DNA from: Clostridium sp. UBA2485
GTDB taxonomy: Bacteria > Bacillota > Clostridia > Clostridiales > Clostridiaceae
Direction: 5' to 3'
DNA: 64,000 nucleotides
Assembly (NCBI RefSeq): GCF_002341865.1
Contig: NZ_DDOV01000020.1
Span: 46,056-110,055 of the forward strand
In this document: one piece after another, positions 28,217 through 37,564 of the stretch
How the letters are laid out: each line of letters begins with the position of its first letter
How positions within the stretch are numbered: the first letter of the stretch is position 1
Made by a program: the position numbers and the translations under genes
The notes under the pieces: model-generated
What the model was told of the DNA's origin: nothing
The model's database searches: none
Seen by the model: only the letters and a program-made list of their open reading frames with translations

Positions 28217-29071
28217 ATGGATATTGTTTCAACAAAAGAAATGTTATTAGATTGCAAAAAAAATAGATATGCTGTTCCAGCTTTTAATATTCATAACTTA
28301 GAAACAATGCAAGGTGTATTAGAAGTTGCTAATGAGTTAAACTCACCAGTAATCATTGCTACTACACCAGGAACTATTGATTATGCAGGAATGGATTATT
28401 TAGTTTCAATGGTTAAAGTTGGAGCTAAAAGATATAATATCCCCATTTCATTGCATTTAGATCATTGTTCAGATATTGAAACAATAAAAAGATGTATAAA
28501 AGAAGGATATAAGTCTGTAATGATAGACGCCTCATTAAAGGGATATGAAGAAAATATTAAAATAACAAAAGAAGTGGTGGACTTTGCACATAAATATAAT
28601 GTAACTGTAGAAGCTGAACTAGGTTTAGTTGGTGGACAAGAAGATGAAAGAAAAATTGAAGAAAAAGATAGCATGCTTACAGACCCCCATATGGCTTTAG
28701 ATTTTATTGAAAAAACAAAAGTCGATTCACTGGCAGTTGCAATAGGTACTGCCCATGGAGCTTATAAGTGTGAACCAAAGTTGGATTTCGAAAGACTACA
28801 TGAAATTAACAACTTAGTCAACATTCCTTTAGTATTACATGGAGCTTCAGGAGTGCCAGCTGAAAGTCTTATAAGGGCAATAGAATATGGTATTTGTAAA
28901 GTTAATATTGCAACGGAGTTAAAAATGCCTTTTGCTGATGCAATAAAGAAATTCTTTAATGAAAATCCTAGTGCAAATGACCCTAGGCATTATCTAGTAC
29001 CTGCTAAAGAGGCATTGAAAAAGGTGGTAGTAGAGAAAATACAAATTTGTGGTAGTGCAAATAGGGGGTAA
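28217..29071 (+). CDS. Class II ketose-bisphosphate aldolase, GatY/KbaY type (tagatose-bisphosphate aldolase)
   Basis: About 284 residues. Zinc and active-site blocks are in place: HLDHCSDIETIKRCIKEGYK, MIDAS, EAELGLVGGQED, AIGTAHGAYK and LHGASGVPAE, closing with CGSANR. It splits tagatose (or fructose) 1,6-bisphosphate into glyceraldehyde 3-phosphate and dihydroxyacetone phosphate. The genomic setting favours tagatose. Start is the ATG 7 bp after GAGAGGTG. It is 3 bp from the PfkB-type kinase gene. Confidence 0.88.
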   Translation: MDIVSTKEMLLDCKKNRYAVPAFNIHNLETMQGVLEVANELNSPVIIATTPGTIDYAGMDYLVSMVKVGAKRYNIPISLHLDHCSDIETIKRCIKEGYKSVMIDASLKGYEENIKITKEVVDFAHKYNVTVEAELGLVGGQEDERKIEEKDSMLTDPHMALDFIEKTKVDSLAVAIGTAHGAYKCEPKLDFERLHEINNLVNIPLVLHGASGVPAESLIRAIEYGICKVNIATELKMPFADAIKKFFNENPSANDPRHYLVPAKEALKKVVVEKIQICGSANRG

Positions 29072-29074
29072 ATT

Positions 29075-30004
29075 ATGATTACTATTACCTTAAATCCTTC
29101 AATTGATAGAAGATATAACATTGAAAGGTTTGAGAAGGGAAAAGTTTTTAGAACTAATGATTTTCAGTATACTCCTGGAGGAAAAGGATTAAATGTGGCA
29201 AAAGTAATAAAAACTTTTAACGAACCGGTTATAGCTACAGGCTTTTTAGGAGGAAGATCTGGAAGCTATATAAAGGAAAAGCTAGATGAGATGAATATTA
29301 GGCATAAATTTGTTTCTATTGATGGTGAGACCAGAAGTTGCTTGGCAATAATTTCAGATTATGGTAGCCAAACAGAAATATTAGAGTCTGGTCCTTTAAT
29401 ATCACAAACAGATATGCAGAGGTTTTATAAGCTATATGAAGAGTTAATTGGAGAATCCGAAGTTGTATGTATTTCAGGAAGTATGCCAAAGAATATGGAC
29501 ATAGAGACTTATAAGAATTTAATAGAGACGGCTAATAAAGAAGGAAAGAAGATTTTGTTAGATACCAGTGGAGAAGCGTTGAAAAAGGGTATGGAAGCTA
29601 GACCATATTTAATAAAGCCAAATAAGGAAGAATTAGAAAATCTCATTGGAAATGTTATTTCTACAGAAGAGGATATAATTAAAGGAGTAAGTCCTATAAT
29701 TAAAGAAGGTATCAATATAGTTGCTGTATCTCTTGGAAGAGAGGGATGTTTAGTATTTAATGATAATTATATGTATAGAGTAAGAACACCTGTGGTAAAG
29801 GCTGTCAATCCAGTAGGTTCAGGAGATGCGATGATAGCAGGGTTTGCTGTATCTTTAAAAAGAAATTATGAGTTTGAAAATATGTTAAAATTAGCAGCGG
29901 CTTGTGGAACAGCTAATGCTTTAGAAGAGGAAACAGGAAAGGTAGACATTAATAATATTAATAGGCTTATAGAGGATATAATTATTGAAAAGATTAAATT
30001 ATAA
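29075..30004 (+). CDS. PfkB-family 1-phosphofructokinase / tagatose-6-phosphate kinase
   Basis: 309 residues. Begins MITITLNPSIDRRYNI; substrate loop YTPGGKGLNVAKVIK; ATP and catalytic-base motif VNPVGSGDAMIAGFAV. The LacC/FruK subgroup phosphorylates tagatose 6-phosphate or fructose 1-phosphate. Between a GatY-type aldolase and nagA, tagatose 6-phosphate is the likely substrate. It starts 3 bp after the aldolase stop, with AGGGGG inside the aldolase end. Confidence 0.88.
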   Translation: MITITLNPSIDRRYNIERFEKGKVFRTNDFQYTPGGKGLNVAKVIKTFNEPVIATGFLGGRSGSYIKEKLDEMNIRHKFVSIDGETRSCLAIISDYGSQTEILESGPLISQTDMQRFYKLYEELIGESEVVCISGSMPKNMDIETYKNLIETANKEGKKILLDTSGEALKKGMEARPYLIKPNKEELENLIGNVISTEEDIIKGVSPIIKEGINIVAVSLGREGCLVFNDNYMYRVRTPVVKAVNPVGSGDAMIAGFAVSLKRNYEFENMLKLAAACGTANALEEETGKVDINNINRLIEDIIIEKIKL

Positions 30005-30016
30005 AAAGGAGATTTA

Positions 30017-31171
30017 ATGAGTACTTTAATTAAAAATATTAGATTAATTACACCTAATAGTGTGGTAAAAGGATATGGGGTTGTAGTTAATGAAGGTAAA
30101 ATAATAGATATAGATTTAGAAGAAAATATAAATCTAGACTTAATAAGTGAAGTAATCGATGGAAATGGAAGGTTCTTATCACCTGGTTTTATCGATATTC
30201 ATAATCATGGCAATACAGGTCACGATATTATGGATAGCACAGAAGAAACTCTTGATAAAATTGGAGAATTTCATATAAAAAATGGAGTTACTTCCTATTT
30301 AGGAACTATAATAACTTCATCATATGATAATATTATTACTTCTATAAAAAATATAGTAAATTATAAAAACAAGAAAACACTGTCACAGTTAATAGGTATT
30401 CATCTTGAGGGGCCTTTTTTCTCCATTCTTAGAAAAGGAGCACAACCAGAAAAATATATTAAAGAGCCGGATATTGAGATTGTTAAGGACTTTGTAGAAC
30501 TGGCTAAAAATAAATTAAAAATGGTTTCTATAGCACCGGAATTTAATGGAGCTATAGAGATTATCTCTTACTTAAAAGAAAAGAATATTACTATTGCAAT
30601 GGCTCATAGCAATGCTACATTTAATGAAGCTAAAAGAGGGATAAATCATGGTGTAACAGTAGCTACTCATTTATTTAATGGTATGAGAGAATTTAGCCAT
30701 AGAGAGCCAGGCATAATAGGAGCATCTCTTACAGATGATAGAGTATATTGTGAACTTATCTATGATAGAATACATTTGCATGATGAAACAGTAAAAATTG
30801 CTCTAAAAACAAAAGGAGTAGATAAAATAGTATTAGTTTCCGATGCTATGAGGGCAGCTGGCCTTGAAGATGGAGAATATGAATTAGGTGGGCAAAAGGT
30901 CATAGTTAATAATGGGGCAGCACGTCTAGAGAATGGAGGTTTAGCTGGATCAACATTGAATTTAAAAGATGCGGTATGCAATATGGTAAGTATGTTAAAC
31001 ATACCAATTCAAGATGCTGTAAGGATGGCTAGCTTATCTCCCGCTGAAGCAATTGGTGTAAGTAGATTTAAAGGAAGTATTGAAATTGGTAAAGAAGCTG
31101 ACATGCTATTATTTGATGATGATATGAATATATCCTCTGTATTTATTTCTGGAAATTGTGTTAACTTCTAA
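30017..31171 (+). CDS. nagA: N-acetylhexosamine-6-phosphate deacetylase
   Basis: 384 residues of the amidohydrolase fold. PGFIDIHNHGNTGHDIM holds the first metal ligands, IHLEGPF the Glu ligand, AMAHSNATF and ATHLFNGMREF the His ligands, VSDAMRAAG the catalytic Asp. It removes acetate from N-acetylglucosamine- or N-acetylgalactosamine-6-phosphate. The neighbours suggest it serves as AgaA here. It is the last gene of the cluster; the next sequence contains only a weak hairpin. Confidence 0.93.
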   Translation: MSTLIKNIRLITPNSVVKGYGVVVNEGKIIDIDLEENINLDLISEVIDGNGRFLSPGFIDIHNHGNTGHDIMDSTEETLDKIGEFHIKNGVTSYLGTIITSSYDNIITSIKNIVNYKNKKTLSQLIGIHLEGPFFSILRKGAQPEKYIKEPDIEIVKDFVELAKNKLKMVSIAPEFNGAIEIISYLKEKNITIAMAHSNATFNEAKRGINHGVTVATHLFNGMREFSHREPGIIGASLTDDRVYCELIYDRIHLHDETVKIALKTKGVDKIVLVSDAMRAAGLEDGEYELGGQKVIVNNGAARLENGGLAGSTLNLKDAVCNMVSMLNIPIQDAVRMASLSPAEAIGVSRFKGSIEIGKEADMLLFDDDMNISSVFISGNCVNF

Positions 31172-31179
31172 TCTTTTAA

Positions 31180-31206
31180 CGTTGAATTGTCAAATTAAAT
31201 TCAACG
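31180..31206 (+). terminator. Weak hairpin after nagA
   Basis: CGTTGAATT pairs with AATTCAACG; no real T-run follows. A poor terminator candidate at the end of the operon. The 625-bp gap to the next gene otherwise holds the relic CRISPR locus 2. Confidence 0.4.
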
Positions 31207-31286
31207 ATTTACCTCATCTCAAAAAACTTCATTAGCGATTTTATACTTTAATAGTTTTTTAGCTCTATTATTTATTAGATGTATTT

Positions 31287-31325
31287 AACACCCCTGCGGG
31301 AAGATTCCCCTGGGGTGCAGTAATT
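31287..31325. repeat. Array-end palindromic element, copy 1
   Basis: ACACCCCTGCGGGAAG and TTCCCCTGGGGTGCAG form a hairpin; it directly follows a remnant of a CRISPR repeat end (AGATGTATTTAA at 31277-31288). The same palindrome follows the solo repeat at 44269 and a variant lies inside locus 3 (39455-39500). It looks like the conserved downstream flank of these arrays. Confidence 0.6.
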
Positions 31326-31387
31326 TTATTAACATAATTTCTGAATCAGTTACTCTTTAAAAATATTAATATTAAAACTACATAAAA

Positions 31388-31563
31388 TTTTACCAACCTC
31401 ATTTAAAAAAACATATCTTATTCCATTGAAATATAAAGGTTTATGAGGGATTTTTTATTGACTTTTTTAAAAATATAAAACGGTTGGTAAAATTTTAAGA
31501 AAACTCTTTAATTTCAATAGCTTTAATGATATCATGAAAATAAAGAATGGCTTAAATTCAGTG
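31388..31563 (+). promoter_or_regulatory. CRISPR leader, locus 2
   Basis: Outer inverted repeat TTTTACCAACC (31388-31398) and GGTTGGTAAAA (31482-31492), 82 bp from right arm to first repeat. The inner terminator hairpin is decayed and the -10 box is TATCAT at 31530-31535 instead of TATAAT. Confidence 0.85.
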
Positions 31564-31777
31564 GTTGAACCTTATATAATTGAAAATTGAGAATGGATAA
31601 TTGACAATAATGGATAATTGACAATTAAGGTTAAAATTAGTTTTAATTAAACTAATTTTTAAAAAAACAAATGAATTCGAAACTTCTCTTACAAAAGAGA
31701 AGTATCCGTAATTGTCCATTGTCAATAGTCAATTCTCAATTGATGAAGTTGAACCTTAATATGATAAATATATTTTA
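31564..31777 (+). CRISPR. CRISPR locus 2, relic without spacers
   Basis: The first repeat is cut after GTTGAACCTTA (31564-31574); a family-1 MITE follows; then a degenerate repeat at 31748-31777 (GTTGAACCTTAATATG...). No spacer remains. The degenerate repeat ends about 20 bp before the start of the GNAT gene. Confidence 0.8.
31575..31744. repeat. MITE-like element, family 1, copy b (inside CRISPR repeat)
   Basis: About 170 bp with imperfect terminal repeats (AATTGAAAATTGAGAATGG at the left, CAATTCTCAATTGA at the right), the palindrome TTAGTTTTAATTAAACTAA, and the hairpin ACTTCTCTTACAAAAGAGAAGT. It joins GTTGAACCTTA on the left and TGAAGTTGAACC on the right, exactly as in locus 5. Confidence 0.85.
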
Positions 31778-31802
31778 GAAATTTTTTATAGGGGGGATGA
31801 AA

Positions 31803-32381
31803 GTGAAGAAACTCATAAAACAATTATCGACAGATAATTTAGAAGATTTTTTCACATTGTTTAGCAATGATAAATGTGAAAGTTGTCAGTGCACTTTCTA
31901 TTTTTCTGCTAATAATATAGATAATTGGATTAAAATGACTATTGAAGAGGTTAAAAAATTAAGAATAAATATTACTAGTAAATGTCATGATGGATATATT
32001 TATTATATGGATGATGAACCAGTAGCATGGTGCCAATGTGTTCATCCAAAAGATGTACCCTATCTGCAAAATTTACTAAGTCTTAGAAGTAACGAAAATG
32101 TAAGAATTATATCATGCTTTTTTATAAAAAAGGAGTATAGGGGAAAAGGCATACAAAAAGAGTTATTACAGAAGGTATTGTTTCAATGTAAAGATGAAGG
32201 AGTTGAAGTAATTTATTCAATCCCAGTTCATGATAATTTCCTTAAGAGTATCCCCGAAAAACAAAAAAATGAAAAATTGCATACAGGATACAAGGCACTA
32301 TTTGAACAGTTAGATTTTATTTGTATAGGAGATAATGGAAGATACTACTTTATGGAAAAGAATTTAAAAGAAAATAGATAA
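31803..32381 (+). CDS. GNAT-family N-acetyltransferase
   Basis: About 192 residues. Acetyl-CoA-binding motif A is FFIKKEYRGKGIQKELLQKV (R-G-K-G), after the substrate-side half with several cysteines (CESCQCTFYF). Substrate unknown. I chose the GTG 6 bp after GGGGGG; an ATG at 31797 abuts that site. The gene lies behind relic CRISPR locus 2, so the old leader promoter may now read into it. Confidence 0.8.
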   Translation: MKKLIKQLSTDNLEDFFTLFSNDKCESCQCTFYFSANNIDNWIKMTIEEVKKLRINITSKCHDGYIYYMDDEPVAWCQCVHPKDVPYLQNLLSLRSNENVRIISCFFIKKEYRGKGIQKELLQKVLFQCKDEGVEVIYSIPVHDNFLKSIPEKQKNEKLHTGYKALFEQLDFICIGDNGRYYFMEKNLKENR

Positions 32382-32410
32382 GGGATAGATTTGATTTATT
32401 GAAGCTTATA

Positions 32411-32448
32411 AAGGATTATTAGGAATTTTAACTAGTAACCTTTTTTTA
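32411..32448 (+). terminator. Terminator of the GNAT gene
   Basis: GGATTATTAG and CTAGTAACC pair, followed by TTTTTTT. Related to the hairpin at 33213 and the one split by the IS at 11683/13147. Confidence 0.75.
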
Positions 32449-32638
32449 TTTATTAAGCTATTAATGAAAGAATTTAAATCTATAAGATATCAGCATAGAA
32501 TAAGATAAAAATTACAATAGTAAATTTTATTTTATAATTCTAGAATTCATATTAATTAGATATGGAAAAAATTTTTATTTTAAACTTTATAAAGATTAAA
32601 GTAATACTTTATATATTTATTAATACATTAGTGAGAGT

Positions 32639-32743
32639 TTACATAAAAATGATACTTGTAGTAATATGAAGAGCCCTACTGCTATGTCTAAAGCAGATGC
32701 AATATCTAAAAAATATAAGCCTTGCAGCAAATGTAATCCTTAG
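32639..32743 (+). pseudogene. C-terminal remnant of an Ada-like/excalibur-type Cys-rich domain
   Basis: The only readable part of the 526-bp gap 32382-32907: an open stretch without start, LHKNDTCSNMKSPTAMSKAD then AISKKYKPCSKCNP and a stop. The C...M-K-S and PCxxCNP pattern is that of the small metal-binding domain found at the ends of nucleases and Ada-type proteins. The rest of the gene is lost. Confidence 0.6.
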
Positions 32744-32907
32744 AATAACAAGAGAATTGGTTAATATTATCTAAGTAAATCTTTGTCTTTTATATTTTCT
32801 CATGAATTTTTAATGAATATAATTTGAATATAGTTTGAAAAAATTAATAAAGTTTGGTAATATATAATATGTAATACGTATTAATTAAAATTTTAGGAGG
32901 AATATTC

Positions 32908-33192
32908 ATGAAAGGCAAAAGAATAAAAACATTACTTTTAACAGGAGCAGTACTTTTAACAGCTACTGGATTTATGGCTTGTGGACAAAAGACAGAAGAA
33001 ACTCCAGGTACTAAAGTAGAAGATAAAAAAGTAGATGAAAATAAAGATTCTTCAAAAGAAGAAAATAAAGAAGATAAAAAAGAAGAAAACAAAGAAGAAA
33101 GTAAAGAAGATAAAAAAGAAGAAAATAAACAAGATAACAAAGAAGAAAATAAAGATCAAAGCGCAGATCAAAGCAAAGAAGAGAAAAAATAG
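32908..33192 (+). CDS. Small Lys/Glu-rich lipoprotein
   Basis: 94 residues. Signal peptide with lipobox FMAC, then a low-complexity tail built of K-E-E-N-K-E-D and D-K-K repeats. The lipid-anchored, highly charged tail would extend into the wall; function unknown. GGAGG precedes the ATG by 7 bp. The tail is prone to length variation. The terminator follows closely. Confidence 0.75.
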   Translation: MKGKRIKTLLLTGAVLLTATGFMACGQKTEETPGTKVEDKKVDENKDSSKEENKEDKKEENKEESKEDKKEENKQDNKEENKDQSADQSKEEKK

Positions 33193-33212
33193 TATACTTA
33201 AAAATAGAAATC

Positions 33213-33257
33213 AAAAAAGAGGATTATTAGGAATTATACCTAGTAATTCTCTTTTTT
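33213..33257 (+). terminator. Terminator of the lipoprotein gene
   Basis: AAAAAAGAGGATTATTAGGA pairs with TAGTAATTCTCTTTTTT. The gap from here to 33616 is AT-rich and shows no gene. Confidence 0.85.
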
Positions 33258-33616
33258 ATTATTTGATTTATTATAAGGTTAAATAATTAAATTAAGAATT
33301 TAGGAAGGTATTAATAAATGCATTTAAAAGAATTAAGAACTCTGGATAATATTTAATATGTATTATTAAAAAATAGGAGGATTATTCATTAGTATCAAAA
33401 TATAATAAATTTCCTTTTGCTATATTACAAAAAGTCATATGGTTATTTTAGCAAATTGAAAAGATTTTAATTTTATAAATAATAGATGAGGCTATATAAA
33501 TACATAAACAGAGGAATTTATAAATAAATTTTAAATTATATACGAAAAACAATTAATTTTATAGCAGGGATTTTTATATTCATATAGAAAATCTTATACT
33601 GATAAGGAGGGATAAA

Positions 33617-34021
33617 ATGAATAGCTGGAAAGATGAGTATATTACTGGAGTAGAACTTATAGATGAACAACATAAAAAATTAATTGAAATAGCCGATGAT
33701 TTATACAAACTTCTAAAAAATCAATTTATTACAGATAAATACGATAGAATCGTTCAAATATTAAATGATTTAAAAGATTATGCTGTATTTCATTTTAAAT
33801 CAGAAGAAGAGTACATGCTTAGTATAGGTTATAAAAAATATTTATCACATAAAGTTGAACATGATGACTTTATTGCAAAGATTAATAGCTTTGATTTAAA
33901 AGAAATTGATGAAAGTCAACAACGATATCTAATAGAGATATTAGAGTTCGTAATAAAATGGATAGATGGACATATTTTAAAGAGAGATAAATTAATAGCA
34001 TTAGAACAAAATCAAGAATAG
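33617..34021 (+). CDS. Bacteriohemerythrin
   Basis: 134 residues, the usual size. All di-iron ligand motifs are seen: LIDEQHKKL (His19), HFKSEEEYM (His and Glu), HKVEHDDF (two His), WIDGHILKRD (His, Asp). It binds oxygen reversibly and serves oxygen or iron handling in anaerobes. GGAGGG 7 bp before ATG, own terminator behind; a single-gene unit. Confidence 0.93.
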   Translation: MNSWKDEYITGVELIDEQHKKLIEIADDLYKLLKNQFITDKYDRIVQILNDLKDYAVFHFKSEEEYMLSIGYKKYLSHKVEHDDFIAKINSFDLKEIDESQQRYLIEILEFVIKWIDGHILKRDKLIALEQNQE

Positions 34022-34040
34022 TATTTAAATTTATTAAAAC

Positions 34041-34070
34041 AAAAAAGAGCTAAAAGCTCTTTTTTATTTT
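34041..34070 (+). terminator. Terminator of bacteriohemerythrin
   Basis: AAAAAAGAGC and GCTCTTTTTT with a TAAAA loop. Confidence 0.92.
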
Positions 34071-34283
34071 ATCAGAAATTATAAATTTTAAATTGTATAT
34101 TGTGAACTAAATAGATGCAATTAAAATACTAAAAAAATAACGTTCATTTCAATATATACATATTAACCTTTACTACTTATTTAATAATATCTTATAAAGT
34201 TGAGTAAACTAAATTAAGAAATTGATTTGAAAATTTATAAAAAATATGTGAGATTAAATTTAAAATGATGATGGTGATATAAA

Positions 34284-35018
34284 GTGAAAAGTATAAATTA
34301 TAGATCATGGTTTCTTAAAGCTTTATTAATAATAATTTCTATATTATATTTTTCTTTTTTGTATATAGAGTTTTTTAATATAGAAATATTTATTTCATCA
34401 TATATGATTAAGTATATATGTATAATGATTTGCTTCTTAATATGTTTATTTGCCGAAAAAAATCCTCTTAATAGATTAGATATTTCTTTACTTAAAGTAG
34501 GACTTTTTATAACTATGTTTGCAGATTTATTTCTTACTGTTTTCAATTATTATACTTTAGGTGTAGCTTTATTTTGTGTGGTTCAAATACTTTATTCTAT
34601 TAGATATGAAGCTCTTAAAATTAGTGAAACATCTTCAAAATTTATAATTATATTTCTTTCTTTAATGTTTATCTATTTGATAATTAATTTGTTTATTATA
34701 AAAATTGATATATTATTTGCAGTAGTACTATTTTATGCTATTTGTCTAATAATCAGTATAAGAAAAGCTATAAAAGTTTGTAAAAATAATTTGTATCCCT
34801 ACCCTAATAAATATATGATAGCTTATGGTATGATACTTTTTATTTTATGTGATATAAATGTAGCACTATATAATGTAACAGAAGTTACAGGAATTTCATG
34901 GACTTTTATTGACATAGTACATAATATCACAGGATTATTAATATGGCTTTTTTATGTTCCTTCTCAGTTATTGCTATCTTTAAGTGGATACAATTTTTTA
35001 TTAAAGAAGAAATATTAG
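34284..35018 (+). CDS. YhhN/TMEM86-like membrane protein
   Basis: 244 residues with about eight hydrophobic segments and the order of the YhhN (lysoplasmalogenase-like) family: LLKVGLFITMFADLFLTVFN early, and YMIAYGMILFILCDINVALY plus WLFYVPSQLLLSLS at the end. Clostridia make plasmalogens, so a role in ether-lipid turnover is plausible, but no catalytic residues are confirmed. Starts with GTG after GATGGTG. Single gene with no clear terminator. Confidence 0.6.
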   Translation: MKSINYRSWFLKALLIIISILYFSFLYIEFFNIEIFISSYMIKYICIMICFLICLFAEKNPLNRLDISLLKVGLFITMFADLFLTVFNYYTLGVALFCVVQILYSIRYEALKISETSSKFIIIFLSLMFIYLIINLFIIKIDILFAVVLFYAICLIISIRKAIKVCKNNLYPYPNKYMIAYGMILFILCDINVALYNVTEVTGISWTFIDIVHNITGLLIWLFYVPSQLLLSLSGYNFLLKKKY

Positions 35019-35224
35019 ATAAAGATTTTAAAATGAATCCCAGTAAGTAATTTACTAATAGTAAGGTAGGAAGATTAATAAGAGGATCATAATAACTATA
35101 TAAAGTTCTTATAATAAATTAAAGTAGTTATAAGTAACAATATTTTACTATGCATTTTAATGATGTAAAATTCTAATTATGGTATAATATTCTACAAAAT
35201 ATAATACTTTAAGGGGGCAAAAGT

Positions 35225-36352
35225 ATGGGAGATATAAGATTAAACAAGTTAGCAAAACTTTTAGTTAACTATTCAACTAAGGTTAAAAAAGGAGACTTTG
35301 TTTTTATTAGTTGTAATGATGTAGCTAAACCATGGGTTGTAGAAGTAGCAAAGGAAGCTATAAAGGCTGGTGCTCATGTAGAGTATTCTTTAGATAGTGA
35401 AGATGTAAATGAGACTATTTTAAAAAATAGCAATGAAGAACAGCTTTTAGAAGGTAGTCATTTAAATAAACATATGCTTTCAAAGGTTGATGTGTGGCTA
35501 ACTGCCTGGGGAACTAGAAATACCAAGATGAATTCTAATGTAGATCCAAAGAAATTACAATTAAAATCAAGAGGTGCAACAAGTTGGAGAAAGATTTACT
35601 CTGAAAGAATGGGAGATGGCTCATTAAGATGGTGTGGAACACAGTTTCCTACATATGCAGACGCACAGGAAGCATCCATGAGTTTAAGCGAGTATGAAGA
35701 TTTCGTTTATGGAGCAGGTCTTTTAGATATGGAAGACCCTGTATCAGAATGGAAAAAAATAAGTGCTTACCAAAATCGATGGGTTCAATACCTCAATACT
35801 AAAAAAGAATTACATTTCCTTTCAGAAGGTACAGATATTAAAGTAAAAGTAGAGGGAAGAAAGTGGATAAATTGTGACGGCAAAGCTAATTTCCCGGATG
35901 GAGAGATATTTACATCTCCAATAGAGAATGGTATGAATGGATATATTACCTTTAGTTTCCCTGGTATATACATGGGAAAAGAAATAGAAGGAATACGGCT
36001 TGAAGTTTTAGATGGTAAAGTAGTTAAAGCAACATCACAAAAGGGTGAAGAGCTTTTAAAAATGTTAATTGAAACTGATGAAGGAGCTTCTTATTTTGGA
36101 GAAGTTGCTATTGGTACAAACTATGGTATAAAGAAATTTACTAAAAATATGTTATTTGATGAAAAGATAGGTGGAACAATTCACATGGCAATAGGAGATT
36201 CTGATCCTGAAGCAGGAGGATTAAATCGCTCCTCAATTCACTGGGATATGCTTTGTGATATGAGAAATGGCGGCAAAATATATGCTGATTGTGAATTATT
36301 CTATGAAAATGGACAATTTAAAGAAGAAATATTAAAAAAATATAATTTATAA
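35225..36352 (+). CDS. M29-family aminopeptidase
   Basis: 375 residues. Fits the thermophilic-aminopeptidase (AmpS/AmpT, M29) family: LAKLLVNYSTKVKKGDFVFI at the N-terminus, EGTDIKVKVEGR and FPDGEIFTSP in the core, and the metal-binding end with FGEVAIGTNYGI, HMAIGDSDPEAGG, SSIHWDMLCDMR. It removes N-terminal residues from peptides in the cytoplasm using two metal ions. AAGGGGG lies before ATG. Confidence 0.92.
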   Translation: MGDIRLNKLAKLLVNYSTKVKKGDFVFISCNDVAKPWVVEVAKEAIKAGAHVEYSLDSEDVNETILKNSNEEQLLEGSHLNKHMLSKVDVWLTAWGTRNTKMNSNVDPKKLQLKSRGATSWRKIYSERMGDGSLRWCGTQFPTYADAQEASMSLSEYEDFVYGAGLLDMEDPVSEWKKISAYQNRWVQYLNTKKELHFLSEGTDIKVKVEGRKWINCDGKANFPDGEIFTSPIENGMNGYITFSFPGIYMGKEIEGIRLEVLDGKVVKATSQKGEELLKMLIETDEGASYFGEVAIGTNYGIKKFTKNMLFDEKIGGTIHMAIGDSDPEAGGLNRSSIHWDMLCDMRNGGKIYADCELFYENGQFKEEILKKYNL

Positions 36353-36355
36353 TAT

Positions 36356-36392
36356 TTAATGAGGATACGTTATATCCTCATTATTTTTTTAA
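36356..36392 (+). terminator. Terminator of the aminopeptidase gene
   Basis: AATGAGGATA and TATCCTCATT pair and ATTTTTTTAAAA follows. Confidence 0.9.
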
Positions 36393-36637
36393 AATATTTT
36401 TCTATTAAATAATCAAGATGACTATTGGAAATAATAAAAATTATAGATAAACTATCTTGAAAATACAGCTCATAACTTCAGAATAAAGGCTATTTTCTAG
36501 TGTTTATTTTAATATATAAGTTAAATGTAGGGATAGTATGTCTATAAAAATGTAATCTTAAATTAAAGACCAATACATATTATATTAACCTAAAGGAGAG
36601 GATATGAATATATAAATTCTTAAAGGTGGTATTAAAA

Positions 36638-37549
36638 ATGAAAAAAATATGTTCCTTTATTATAGCATTTACCTTATTAACAAGTAAATTCTATAATATA
36701 AATACTTATGCTCAAAATATAGATTATGATACTACTATGAAACAGGACTTATTATCTTTATTTATGGCATATCCAGAGGATATTGTTGATATAGAAAAGC
36801 AAGATAATGGGCTTGTTTATTTAGTTATGAAATCAGGAAATAAAATAGTTTACGATGATAAAAAAGAAAAAACTCAGCAAGAAAAGTTGGTTAATGGGGA
36901 TTTACAGGATATGATGGAGCAAGTGTATCCATTAGAAAAAGTTGATGATTTAATGGAGGAGAATTTTGATCCTGGTCGTATAAGAGTATATTCGTTATTA
37001 AATGAAGTATACGGATCATCTAGAGAACAGATAGAAAAAAATCTTACAAATGTAAATTTTGCATATCAAAATTATAGATTTAATAAAAATAATAAGGCAG
37101 CTGAAAATTTAGACAATGTTTCAAAAAAACTTTTAATACTTGCGAAAACTAATACTAAGATTGGACCATTCGTAAACCCATCTAATGGAACTTTTAACTA
37201 TAGAATAATATCTGGAACAGGAAGATTAAGCCCACATGCTTATGGTATTGCTATAGATATTGCTAGTGATAAAAGAGATTATTGGAAATGGGCATCAAGA
37301 GAACAAGGAAAAGCTAGATTACTTCAATACCCCGATGAATTGGTGAAAACCTTTGAAGAGAACAATTTTGTGTGGGGAGGAAAATGGGGACATTTTGATA
37401 TATTACACTTTGAATATCGTCCAGAAATTATATTAAAAGCAAGATACTTTGGAGATAATAAGGGAGAAAAAGTTAATTGGTATGAAGGTGTACCATGTGA
37501 TGAAACAATAAAAACCTATATTGAAAAAATTGATAAAGCTTTAAGTTAG
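36638..37549 (+). CDS. Secreted VanY-like D-alanyl-D-alanine carboxypeptidase (M15)
   Basis: About 303 residues with a signal peptide (KKICSFIIAFTLLTSKFYN). The M15 zinc site is complete: SPHAYGIAIDI (SxHxxGxAxD) and KWGHFDILHFEYRPE. It would trim peptidoglycan side chains outside the cell. The ATG follows AAAGGTGG by 8 bp; the GTG at 36626 overlaps it. The next gene, also a secreted wall-type enzyme, starts 15 bp downstream, so both are one operon. Confidence 0.85.
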   Translation: MKKICSFIIAFTLLTSKFYNINTYAQNIDYDTTMKQDLLSLFMAYPEDIVDIEKQDNGLVYLVMKSGNKIVYDDKKEKTQQEKLVNGDLQDMMEQVYPLEKVDDLMEENFDPGRIRVYSLLNEVYGSSREQIEKNLTNVNFAYQNYRFNKNNKAAENLDNVSKKLLILAKTNTKIGPFVNPSNGTFNYRIISGTGRLSPHAYGIAIDIASDKRDYWKWASREQGKARLLQYPDELVKTFEENNFVWGGKWGHFDILHFEYRPEIILKARYFGDNKGEKVNWYEGVPCDETIKTYIEKIDKALS

Positions 37550-37564
37550 AAAAGAGGTGTACAT

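Noticed and set aside
33035..33286. Lys-rich 83-residue frame overlapping the small lipoprotein
   Set aside because: It is the frame shadow of the K/E-rich lipoprotein tail, without ribosome site.
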